From positions 1 through 25,916 of IMG/VR virus record IMGVR_UViG_3300025840_000217: DNA of 25,916 nucleotides; one strand, written 5' to 3'. The notes below the pieces were generated by a model that was not told the DNA's origin, searched no databases, and worked only from the letters and a program-made list of their open reading frames with translations. This DNA comes from a virus. Both the position numbers and the translations under genes were made by a program. How positions within the stretch are numbered: the stretch's first letter is position 1; every line of letters starts with the position of its first letter. Below are positions 19,783-25,916 of this stretch, piece after piece.

Positions 19783-19935
19783 GTGTCTGATGATTCACCC
19801 TGCAACGGTGTCTGTCGTATGAAGGACAATCATTGTATCTCATGCGGTAGAGACTACGAAGATTTAGCACAATGGTTATACATGTCTCGTGAAGCTAGAT
19901 TAGAAAGAATGGAACAACTAAAAAAAAATAGGTAA
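19783..19935 (+). CDS. DUF1289-like Cys-rich protein
   Basis: 50 residues from GTG 19783: SDDSPCNGVCRMKDNHCISC, then GRDYEDLAQWLYMSREARLE. The PCxxxC...CxxCxR...E/DxxxW pattern is that of DUF1289, a small bacterial family that may bind a metal or iron-sulfur cluster. It follows the previous stop by 2 nt. The gene is probably of bacterial origin. Function unknown. Confidence 0.7.
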   Translation: MSDDSPCNGVCRMKDNHCISCGRDYEDLAQWLYMSREARLERMEQLKKNR

Positions 19936-19944
19936 TATGTATAT

Positions 19945-20478
19945 ATGGGCTTGTTAGATTACATCTATGATTCTTGGAAAGATAATGTATCATCTGAAAA
20001 AAGATGGTATTTGCAATCTTTGCTTGGAGATAAAACAAAACCATTAACTGAAAAAGATTTAACAGAATATGAATTATCTAATTTAAAATCTTTAATAGAA
20101 GAGCAAGGTATTAATACCTCCAAATCTTCTGGATATGTTGGAGACAAATATTATGAAGATTCTTTATTAGATGATAAATTTTTAAATTTAGAATCAGACC
20201 CATTACAAAACACATTAGGAAGATTTACATACACATACAATCCAGATGGAACAATAACTGTAGTTGATAATTATGACTTCAGTAATGAGTATTTAGATGA
20301 TTTGGTTAAAATGTACGGCAATATGTCAACACCTGAAAAAGTTTTAGAATTATCTAAAAGAACACCAGCAAAAATATTAAATCAAGGATTATCTTCTGGA
20401 TTAACTGATGTAGCTACTGAAGTAGGAACAGCCTTTATAGGTAAAAATGGAAGACCAGTAAAAATAAATATTAAATAA
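19945..20478 (+). CDS. A/T-rich hypothetical protein with GLLDYI N-terminus
   Basis: 177 residues: GLLDYIYDSWKDNVSSEKRW, then acidic helices, LGRFTYTYNPDGTITVVDNY with a Asp-Phe-Ser-Asn follow-on, and a C-terminal helix. The DG-T-x-x-V-x-D-x-Y-D-F stretch resembles a small domain found in large phage polyproteins. The N-terminal motif GLLDYI is shared with the ejection protein at 2267, so it may be a virion protein. About 18-20% GC in a sample line, well below the terminase next door. No ribosome site stands out beyond AATATGTATAT. Confidence 0.6.
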   Translation: MGLLDYIYDSWKDNVSSEKRWYLQSLLGDKTKPLTEKDLTEYELSNLKSLIEEQGINTSKSSGYVGDKYYEDSLLDDKFLNLESDPLQNTLGRFTYTYNPDGTITVVDNYDFSNEYLDDLVKMYGNMSTPEKVLELSKRTPAKILNQGLSSGLTDVATEVGTAFIGKNGRPVKINIK

Positions 20479-20502
20479 ATAATAAAGGAGCGATGACCCA
20501 CT

Positions 20503-21771
20503 ATGGAGTCGCAATCAATAGATACAGGGTATAGACCCCGTGACCCACAAAAACAGATACACCAACTCGTTAAGAACAACCGTTTTTCAGTAGTGGTTGC
20601 TCATAGACGAATGGGCAAAACCGTATGTGCAATTAACCAACTGATACATTCAGCGTTAATTTCTGACAAAGCTAACCCTAGATTTGCCTACATTGCACCA
20701 ACTTACAATCAAGCGAAGCGAGTGGCTTGGGATTATCTTCTTGAGTACACCAGACCGCTAGGAGGTAAAGCAAACATTGCAGAACTACGAGTGGACTTTA
20801 TGGGTCGCAGGATTTCTTTGTATGGAGCTGATAACCCAGACTCTCTTCGAGGTATCTATCTTGACGGCTGTGTTATTGATGAGATAGGTGATGTCAACCC
20901 TTCTTTGTTTACAGAGATTCTACGACCAGCATTAGCTGACCGACAAGGTTACTGTATTGCAATGGGAACACCGAAAGGTCAAAACCATTTTAAAGATTTA
21001 AGAGACAGAGGCGAGAAAAACGAAGGTTGGTCTTTGCTTGAGTTTAAAGCATCAGAAACAGAATTACTCCCTAAAGAAGAATTAAAAGCTGCCTATGATG
21101 AAATGGGCGAAGACAAATACATGCAAGAGTTTGAATGTTCTTTCCAAGCTCCTGTTGAGGGTTCTTACTATTCTAAACTGATACATGATTTAGAAGAAAA
21201 AGGTAGATTAGTGTCTATAGAACCAGATGGTTTAGCGAGAACATACACAGGCTGGGACTTGGGTATGTCTGATTCTACAGCAATATGGGTAGCACAACTG
21301 GTCAACAAAGAGATAAGGTTAGTCGACTATGTGGAAAATCATGGTGTTGGTCTTGATTATTATGTGAGCTGGTTACAAGAAAACGATTGGATGTATGCAA
21401 CACACATTCTTCCTCACGATGTTGCCGTTAGAGAGTTGGGTACAGGTAAATCGAGAAAAGAAATGTTGGAAGATGCTGGATTACAAATCACAATAGCACC
21501 CAGATTTAATGTACATGATGGTATTCAATCAGTCAGACGAATACTACCGCGATGCTGGTTTGACCCAGAAAAAGTAAAACAAGGATTAGATGCTCTACGA
21601 AATTACCGCAGAGTGTTTGATGAAAAAAGAAATGTATTTCATGACCGACCGTTACATGATTGGTCATCACACGCAGCCGATGCGTTTAGATATTTAGCAG
21701 TAGGTTTAGACGAGTCTCCTATGGAGTCATGGCACAAACCTATTACAGTCAACAATAAATGGATTGTGTAA
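20503..21771 (+). CDS. terL: Terminase large subunit (ATPase-nuclease)
   Basis: 422 residues. ATPase: AHRRMGKT (33-40, Walker A variant), CVIDEIGD (123-130, Walker B with Asp-Glu) and MGTPKG (154-159). Nuclease: GWDLGMSDSTA (about 250-260, first catalytic Asp) and WSSHAADAFRYL (about 387-398, later Asp). Together they are the classic packaging motor of tailed phages, which pumps DNA into the prohead and cuts it. AAGGAG lies 12 nt upstream of the ATG at 20503, rather far. It is flanked by two A/T-rich accessory genes. Confidence 0.95.
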   Translation: MESQSIDTGYRPRDPQKQIHQLVKNNRFSVVVAHRRMGKTVCAINQLIHSALISDKANPRFAYIAPTYNQAKRVAWDYLLEYTRPLGGKANIAELRVDFMGRRISLYGADNPDSLRGIYLDGCVIDEIGDVNPSLFTEILRPALADRQGYCIAMGTPKGQNHFKDLRDRGEKNEGWSLLEFKASETELLPKEELKAAYDEMGEDKYMQEFECSFQAPVEGSYYSKLIHDLEEKGRLVSIEPDGLARTYTGWDLGMSDSTAIWVAQLVNKEIRLVDYVENHGVGLDYYVSWLQENDWMYATHILPHDVAVRELGTGKSRKEMLEDAGLQITIAPRFNVHDGIQSVRRILPRCWFDPEKVKQGLDALRNYRRVFDEKRNVFHDRPLHDWSSHAADAFRYLAVGLDESPMESWHKPITVNNKWIV

Positions 21772-22686
21772 ATGGTAATAGCTCAAGATTATGCTCCAGA
21801 TTTATCTAAATATAAAGATAAATTTATGCTTACCCCTCTTGGTCTAATTATTCAAGGAAAATCATCAGAAGCTATAAATAAATTAGGTTCAAATGCAAAA
21901 GAAAGGGTTAATGCAATGAATAACCCTGAAACAGCATTGCAAACTGGCATGGATTTTATGGGTGGTGGTTTATTGGGAACAATAAAAAAAATTGCTCCAA
22001 AATCTTACTCATTAAATTCTAATTTAAAATTAGATAGTGATATTCCATCAAAAGATTGGTTATTAGAAAAAAGATTAAGAGCTGCATCAGCAGGTGGTAC
22101 TGGAGAAATTGGTGCACATATAGGCTCATCAATCACTGGAGGGTATAGAGGTGAATACCCTACTATTCCAACAAATGTTTTAAAGGAAATTCTTGGATTA
22201 AATTTAGAACAACAAAAAGTTAGAGAAAGTTCATTAAATTATTTAACAGATTATATGGAAAAAAATCAACATTTACCTACTCATTATTTTGGCAGTGGGA
22301 ATGTTTTTTCTGGAAGAAAAGGTGATTATCTTCCTTTAAATGTTGAAGGGGTAAGAGAATATAAGCCATTTATTATGGTTGACCAATACGGACAACCATT
22401 TGTAAATGAAGGAAATCATAGAATTATGGTTGCTAATAAACTAGGTTGGGAAAATTTACCAATAGAATTAAGATATTTTGAAGGTGGAGATATTAGACAG
22501 GGGTTATTAAATCCAGATTTAGTTATAAATTATAATAAAACTGGCAATAAAGATATATTTAATGAAGAGTTACAAAAATATATTGATAAAGCAAAATCAA
22601 ATACATTAATAACAGAATACCACAAAGATAACTTAAAGAGAAAAGAAGTTTTAAACCGTAGACTTAAACTTACAAGAAAAAAATAA
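21772..22686 (+). CDS. A/T-rich accessory protein with ParB/sulfiredoxin-like core
   Basis: 304 residues inserted between terminase and portal. Residues about 195-240 read KPFIMVDQYGQPFVNEGNHR, then IMVANKLGWENLPIELRYFE, the V-x-x-G-N-H-R...A...G...I-P-V/I pattern of ParB/sulfiredoxin-like nuclease domains. The N-terminus has the Gly-rich GMDFMGGGLLGTIKK seen in phage virion proteins, and the C-terminus is a Lys-rich helix. GC is about 20% in a sample line against about 45% in the portal, a sign of separate acquisition. A host-directed or virion-borne effector is possible; unproven. Confidence 0.6.
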   Translation: MVIAQDYAPDLSKYKDKFMLTPLGLIIQGKSSEAINKLGSNAKERVNAMNNPETALQTGMDFMGGGLLGTIKKIAPKSYSLNSNLKLDSDIPSKDWLLEKRLRAASAGGTGEIGAHIGSSITGGYRGEYPTIPTNVLKEILGLNLEQQKVRESSLNYLTDYMEKNQHLPTHYFGSGNVFSGRKGDYLPLNVEGVREYKPFIMVDQYGQPFVNEGNHRIMVANKLGWENLPIELRYFEGGDIRQGLLNPDLVINYNKTGNKDIFNEELQKYIDKAKSNTLITEYHKDNLKRKEVLNRRLKLTRKK

Positions 22687-22699
22687 AGGCAATTAAATA

Positions 22700-24796
22700 A
22701 TGTCAAATGAAAAATTAAAAGCAATATTAGAAAATGAGATAGAAGATGCCATAGGTTATCTTGAAACGGAGACAACCGATGAAAGACAACAGGCATTAGA
22801 ATACTATCTTCGTGAGCCTTATGGTAACGAAGTAGAAGGTAAATCTCAAATTGTAACAGGCGAAGTTGCAGAAGTCGTTGATGGTGCATTACCACAACTC
22901 ATGCGTTTATTTGCATCTGGAGACAATGTTGTTTCATTTGAACCTGTAAACGATGGCGACCAACCATTTGCTAAACAAGCTACAGAATATGTAAACTGGG
23001 TATTTAACAAGGATAATGATGGATTCCTTGTGATGCACAACTGGTTTAAAGATGCTCTACTACAAAAAGTAGGTATTGTAAAAGCATACTGGGAAGACAA
23101 GATTGATGTTAAGAAAGAGTCATACAAAAACTTAACAGACGATGAGTTAATGATTCTAATGCAAGACCCAGAAGTAGAAGTGGTCGAGCAAGAAACAACC
23201 ATTATCCAAGAAGCTGTGTTTGATGAAATGACTGGTATGGAAGTATCACCAGCGATTGTTTCTCATAATGTAAAACTCAAGAAAACAACTAACAATGGTA
23301 AAGTGACTGTTGAGAATGTACCACCAGAAGAGTTCTTAATTTCTAAACGAGCAAGAAGTATTGCTGATTCACCATTTACTGCACACCGTAAGATGATGAC
23401 TCGTTCAGAATTAGTGGCTATGGGTTATGATGAAGAACTTGTTGAATCTCTACCGACTGGTGATGCACTAGAATTTAGTCCTGAAAGAATAGCACGATAC
23501 ACTCGTGGTGAACAACCAACCGATATGGATTCTAATGATGAATCAATGCAGTTAGTTGAAGTGTTTGAATGTTATCTTAAAGTTGATATGGATGATGATG
23601 ACATTGCTGAATACAGAAGAGTAGTGTATGCAGGTCATGAAATATTAGAAGAGCATGAATGTGATTATAACCCATTTCATTCTCTCTGCCCAATTCCAAT
23701 TCCACACAAGTTTTATGGTCAGTCATTAGCTGATAGAGCAATGGACTTACAGTTGATTAAGTCGACTGTTGTTCGTCAAATGTTAGACAACCTCTACCTC
23801 ACTAACAACTACAGAGTGGGTGCAGTAGAAGGACAAGTCAACCTAGATGACTTATTGACATCAACAGCAGGTGGTGTGGTTCGATTAAAGAATCCAGCAG
23901 CGATTGTTCCAATGACTGTGCAATCTTCTGCAGGTCAATCATTCCCTATGCTAGAATACTTGGATGCAATTCAAGCTAAACGCACAGGTGTATCTGACAC
24001 ACAACAAGGTTTAGACCCTAACCTTTTACAGAATGTAACAGCAACAGCCGTATCTGCTATGTCTGCTGCATCTACAGGTAAGCTAGAACTTATAGCTCGT
24101 ATCTTTGCAGAAACAGGCGTGACAAGTTTATTTAGAGGTATCCTACATCTGTTATGTAAATACCAAGATAAAGCTCGTGTGGTGCGTATTAATGGCGAGT
24201 TTATTCCGTTTGACCCAAGAGAGTGGAAAACTAACTATAATGTCAATATTAATGTAGGTTTAGGTACAGGTCAAAGACAAGAGCAATTAGCAACCATGCA
24301 AATGATTTTAGCTAAACAAGAAGAGATTATTACAAACTATGGATTATCTAATCCGTTAGTCAACATTAAACAATACAGAGATACATTAGCTAAATTTATT
24401 CACATGGCTGGTTTCAAAGACTCTACAGAGTTTATTAATGAAATTACACCAGAGATGAACGCACAACTATCTCAACCACAACCAGAAAAAGTTGACCCTA
24501 ATACACAAGCTGCACAAGTATTGGCTCAAGTGGAAAGAGAAAAAGCACAATTAAAAGCTCAAACAGATGCTGCTAAACTTGAATTAGAAAGAGAGCAAAT
24601 GCAATTGAAAGCTCAAAAAGATGCTTTAGAGTTACAGCAAAAAGAAGTGCAACAAACTACTGAACTTGCATTAAAAGAATTGCAAATCAGAATGGATGCT
24701 GAAAACAAATCAGGAAAACTACAAACAGACCAAACTAAAATGATTATGGATGCGTTAGAAAAGATTAACAACATTGCTAATAAAGGGATGCAGTAA
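22700..24796 (+). CDS. Portal protein (P22 type)
   Basis: 698 residues. The N-terminal part (EDAIGYLETETTDERQQALE, then YYLREPYGNEVEGKSQIVTG and the VDGALPQLMRLF segment) is typical of P22-type portal proteins. The middle is the usual wing/stem region with VENVPPEEFLISKRARSI and HECDYNPFHSLCPIPIPHKF. The C-terminus (about 600-690) is a long Gln/Lys/Glu-rich coiled coil like a portal barrel. It forms the ring through which DNA enters and leaves. It ends in a TAATG overlap with the next gene. Confidence 0.92.
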   Translation: MSNEKLKAILENEIEDAIGYLETETTDERQQALEYYLREPYGNEVEGKSQIVTGEVAEVVDGALPQLMRLFASGDNVVSFEPVNDGDQPFAKQATEYVNWVFNKDNDGFLVMHNWFKDALLQKVGIVKAYWEDKIDVKKESYKNLTDDELMILMQDPEVEVVEQETTIIQEAVFDEMTGMEVSPAIVSHNVKLKKTTNNGKVTVENVPPEEFLISKRARSIADSPFTAHRKMMTRSELVAMGYDEELVESLPTGDALEFSPERIARYTRGEQPTDMDSNDESMQLVEVFECYLKVDMDDDDIAEYRRVVYAGHEILEEHECDYNPFHSLCPIPIPHKFYGQSLADRAMDLQLIKSTVVRQMLDNLYLTNNYRVGAVEGQVNLDDLLTSTAGGVVRLKNPAAIVPMTVQSSAGQSFPMLEYLDAIQAKRTGVSDTQQGLDPNLLQNVTATAVSAMSAASTGKLELIARIFAETGVTSLFRGILHLLCKYQDKARVVRINGEFIPFDPREWKTNYNVNINVGLGTGQRQEQLATMQMILAKQEEIITNYGLSNPLVNIKQYRDTLAKFIHMAGFKDSTEFINEITPEMNAQLSQPQPEKVDPNTQAAQVLAQVEREKAQLKAQTDAAKLELEREQMQLKAQKDALELQQKEVQQTTELALKELQIRMDAENKSGKLQTDQTKMIMDALEKINNIANKGMQ

Positions 24797-25368
24797 TGTT
24801 ACTTAATCTAGGTCTTAACAGGTTAGCACCTAGCCTAGACCCTAGTCTACGCAAAGCCCCTAACATTGTTGCTGCACCACAATCTAATATAGATGTTAAT
24901 GCTGTACTAGGATTAACTCCAAGTAAATACTCTGGACTACAGTCTGTAGGTGATACTGGTTACTACTATGGTAACAATCGTGTATATGAACCATACACAG
25001 TTACCTACTCACCTCCAAGTTACTTTTTTGGTAATATGGGTTTTGGCGGTGGTTCTAATCGTGCAGAAGGAACTATTGAAGTAGATAATCAATCATTTAG
25101 ACCTGTTAATACAGACATTACAGGGTTTAGTAAAAGCAAAGTAGGTGATACAGACATATACGAATACTCACCTTCTATGGCTTATGTGTATTCTAAATCA
25201 CCTAGACCTGCACCATTACCAACACCGAATGTAACATCATTTTTATCGACCCCAACTGCTATGGCGACACCGACAGGTAACTATGGAGCTGGAAGATATT
25301 TAAGTGGACTGCTAGGTTCACCAATTAACTACGGAAGTCCAAATGACACGACAGGAAGCAATTCGTAA
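24796..25368 (+). CDS. Hypothetical Tyr/Ser/Pro-rich protein in head module
   Basis: 190 residues, rich in S, P, Y, N and G: LNLGLNRLAPSLDPSLRKAP, later YTVTYSPPSYFFGNMGFGGG and a Thr/Pro-rich tail. It has a structural, low-complexity look and no enzyme motif. Position between portal and scaffold suggests a head-associated protein. Its end overlaps the next gene by 26 nt in another frame. Confidence 0.6.
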   Translation: MLLNLGLNRLAPSLDPSLRKAPNIVAAPQSNIDVNAVLGLTPSKYSGLQSVGDTGYYYGNNRVYEPYTVTYSPPSYFFGNMGFGGGSNRAEGTIEVDNQSFRPVNTDITGFSKSKVGDTDIYEYSPSMAYVYSKSPRPAPLPTPNVTSFLSTPTAMATPTGNYGAGRYLSGLLGSPINYGSPNDTTGSNS

Positions 25369-25573
25369 TTTATTACAATCACAAGAATTTTTAGATGTAA
25401 TCGAAGAGTTAAGAGACAATCAACTCAATAATATTCGTTATTCAGAAGCACACCAAAAAGAAGAACGAGAAAGATATTACAACCGATTACAAGCTATAGA
25501 CGAAATCATGGCTTATCTTGAATCAATCACTAAAGACGGTGACATTAAAGATAAAGCGTGGAAGATATTATAG
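25343..25573 (+). CDS. Small helical hypothetical protein in head module
   Basis: 76 residues, charged and helical: TRQEAIRNLLQSQEFLDVIE, then EERERYYNRLQAIDEIMAYL. Looks like a short coiled coil. It overlaps the previous gene by 26 nt. Similar small helical proteins occur between portal and scaffold in podoviruses, with unknown function. Confidence 0.65.
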   Translation: MTRQEAIRNLLQSQEFLDVIEELRDNQLNNIRYSEAHQKEERERYYNRLQAIDEIMAYLESITKDGDIKDKAWKIL

Positions 25574-25585
25574 ACCTTTCTATAA

Positions 25586-25600
25586 TGGCAACCCTTGCCA
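25586..25600 (+). promoter_or_regulatory. Small hairpin before the scaffold gene
   Basis: TGGCAA (25586-25591), CCC loop, TTGCCA (25595-25600): a perfect 6-bp stem directly after a TATAAT (25581-25586) and 13 nt after the stop of the previous gene. No U-run follows. It may protect or separate the scaffold/capsid mRNA. No convincing -35 was found for the TATAAT. Confidence 0.45.
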
Positions 25601-25623
25601 AAAGGGAACATTAAGGAAATACA

Positions 25624-25916
25624 ATGAGTGAAGAAACCATGACTCCTGAACAAGGAAGTGGAGAACTAACTGTGAATGAAGCTGCTGCAAAATTTGAAGG
25701 CTTCTTATCAGCAAGTGAGGACTCCAATGAGCAACCAGAAACTGTTGAAACAGAGCAAGAAGATAGTGCAGACTACGAAGAAGCTGCGGAAGCAACAGAA
25801 GATGAAGTTGTTGATGCAGACGATGTAGAAGTTGAAGATGATGATGAATCTGAAGTTGAAGAAGAGGAACTTGAAGAACCTCAACGCTTTAAGGTGAAAG
25901 CCGCAGGCGAAGAAAA
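25624..25916 (+). CDS. Probable head scaffolding protein (3' truncated by window)
   Basis: 97 residues visible. After MSEETMTPEQGSGELTVNEA the sequence becomes extremely acidic (runs of E and D such as DADDVEVEDDDESEVEEEEL) and ends in EEPQRFKVKAAGEE, open at the window edge. Acidic, low-complexity proteins right after the portal are the scaffold in T7-like phages, which guide capsid assembly and are then released. AAGGA precedes the ATG with 6-7 nt. Confidence 0.75.
   Translation, partial: MSEETMTPEQGSGELTVNEAAAKFEGFLSASEDSNEQPETVETEQEDSADYEEAAEATEDEVVDADDVEVEDDDESEVEEEELEEPQRFKVKAAGEE

Noticed and set aside
20493-20534. 13-codon ORF with ideal spacing to AAGGAG just before terL
   Set aside because: It may be a leader, but nothing besides the ribosome-site spacing supports it, and terL starts within it.
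22530-23202. Long minus-strand frames opposite the portal gene
   Set aside because: Antisense shadows of a well-supported structural gene, without ribosome sites or sensible composition.
1-25916. tRNA, rRNA, CRISPR array, insertion sequence, integrase
   Set aside because: Looked for by eye and not found; very short or diverged tRNA-like sequences could be missed without a covariance search.

Overview
The window looks like part of the genome of an A+T-rich, tailed, podovirus-like phage of an aquatic bacterium. It has a T7/P22-style head module (small terminase candidate, large terminase, P22-type portal, start of an acidic scaffold), a run of large Ala/Gln/Lys-rich proteins typical of DNA-ejection proteins, a lysis cassette (3-TM holin, M15 endolysin), and an early region with a DnaB-type helicase, Sak-type annealing protein, YqaJ exonuclease and SSB. 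Genes are densely packed with ATGA, TAATG and GTGA overlaps. No integrase, tRNA, rRNA, CRISPR array or insertion sequence was seen, and no DNA or RNA polymerase lies in the window, so I read it as a lytic phage, with missing genes probably outside.

Layout. 1-5603 (+): end of a structural gene, a GNAT/T7 gp13-like protein and four putative ejection proteins. 5603-8763 (+): small membrane proteins, a secreted Cys-repeat protein, a coiled-coil membrane protein, a SprT-like metallopeptidase, holin and endolysin. 8744-9850 (+): a DEDD exonuclease with zinc ribbon and two small genes. 9833-17161 (-): the early region read leftwards: many small genes, Cro-like regulator, helicase, annealing protein, YqaJ, SSB, two PD-(D/E)XK-like nucleases and regulators. 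17162-18752: regulatory region with a structured GC-rich island, several near-consensus promoters, strong terminators, a candidate small RNA and three small genes. 18753-25916 (+): packaging and head genes, with two very A+T-rich accessory genes on either side of the large terminase.

The standout is at 12709-12780. A 23-codon gene lies on the + strand inside the otherwise minus-strand early region, with its own TATAAT box, palindromes and hairpin. Its product matches PqqA, the peptide from which pyrroloquinoline quinone (PQQ) is made, with the crosslinked Glu15 and Tyr19 in register. No other pqq gene is present, so it would rely on host PqqB-PqqE enzymes. PQQ is the cofactor of methanol dehydrogenases, so the simplest inference is a phage of a methylotroph (for example marine OM43 or freshwater Methylophilaceae) that boosts PQQ supply and methanol oxidation during infection.

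Other points: a nuclease whose reading frame fits its family only if it starts at a non-AUG codon (ATA/ATT) in a stop-start overlap; a series of small genes joined by an identical 14-bp stop/ribosome-site/start junction; mutually exclusive stems around a GC-rich island; and a perfect-consensus promoter that reads into a terminator within about 75 nt.
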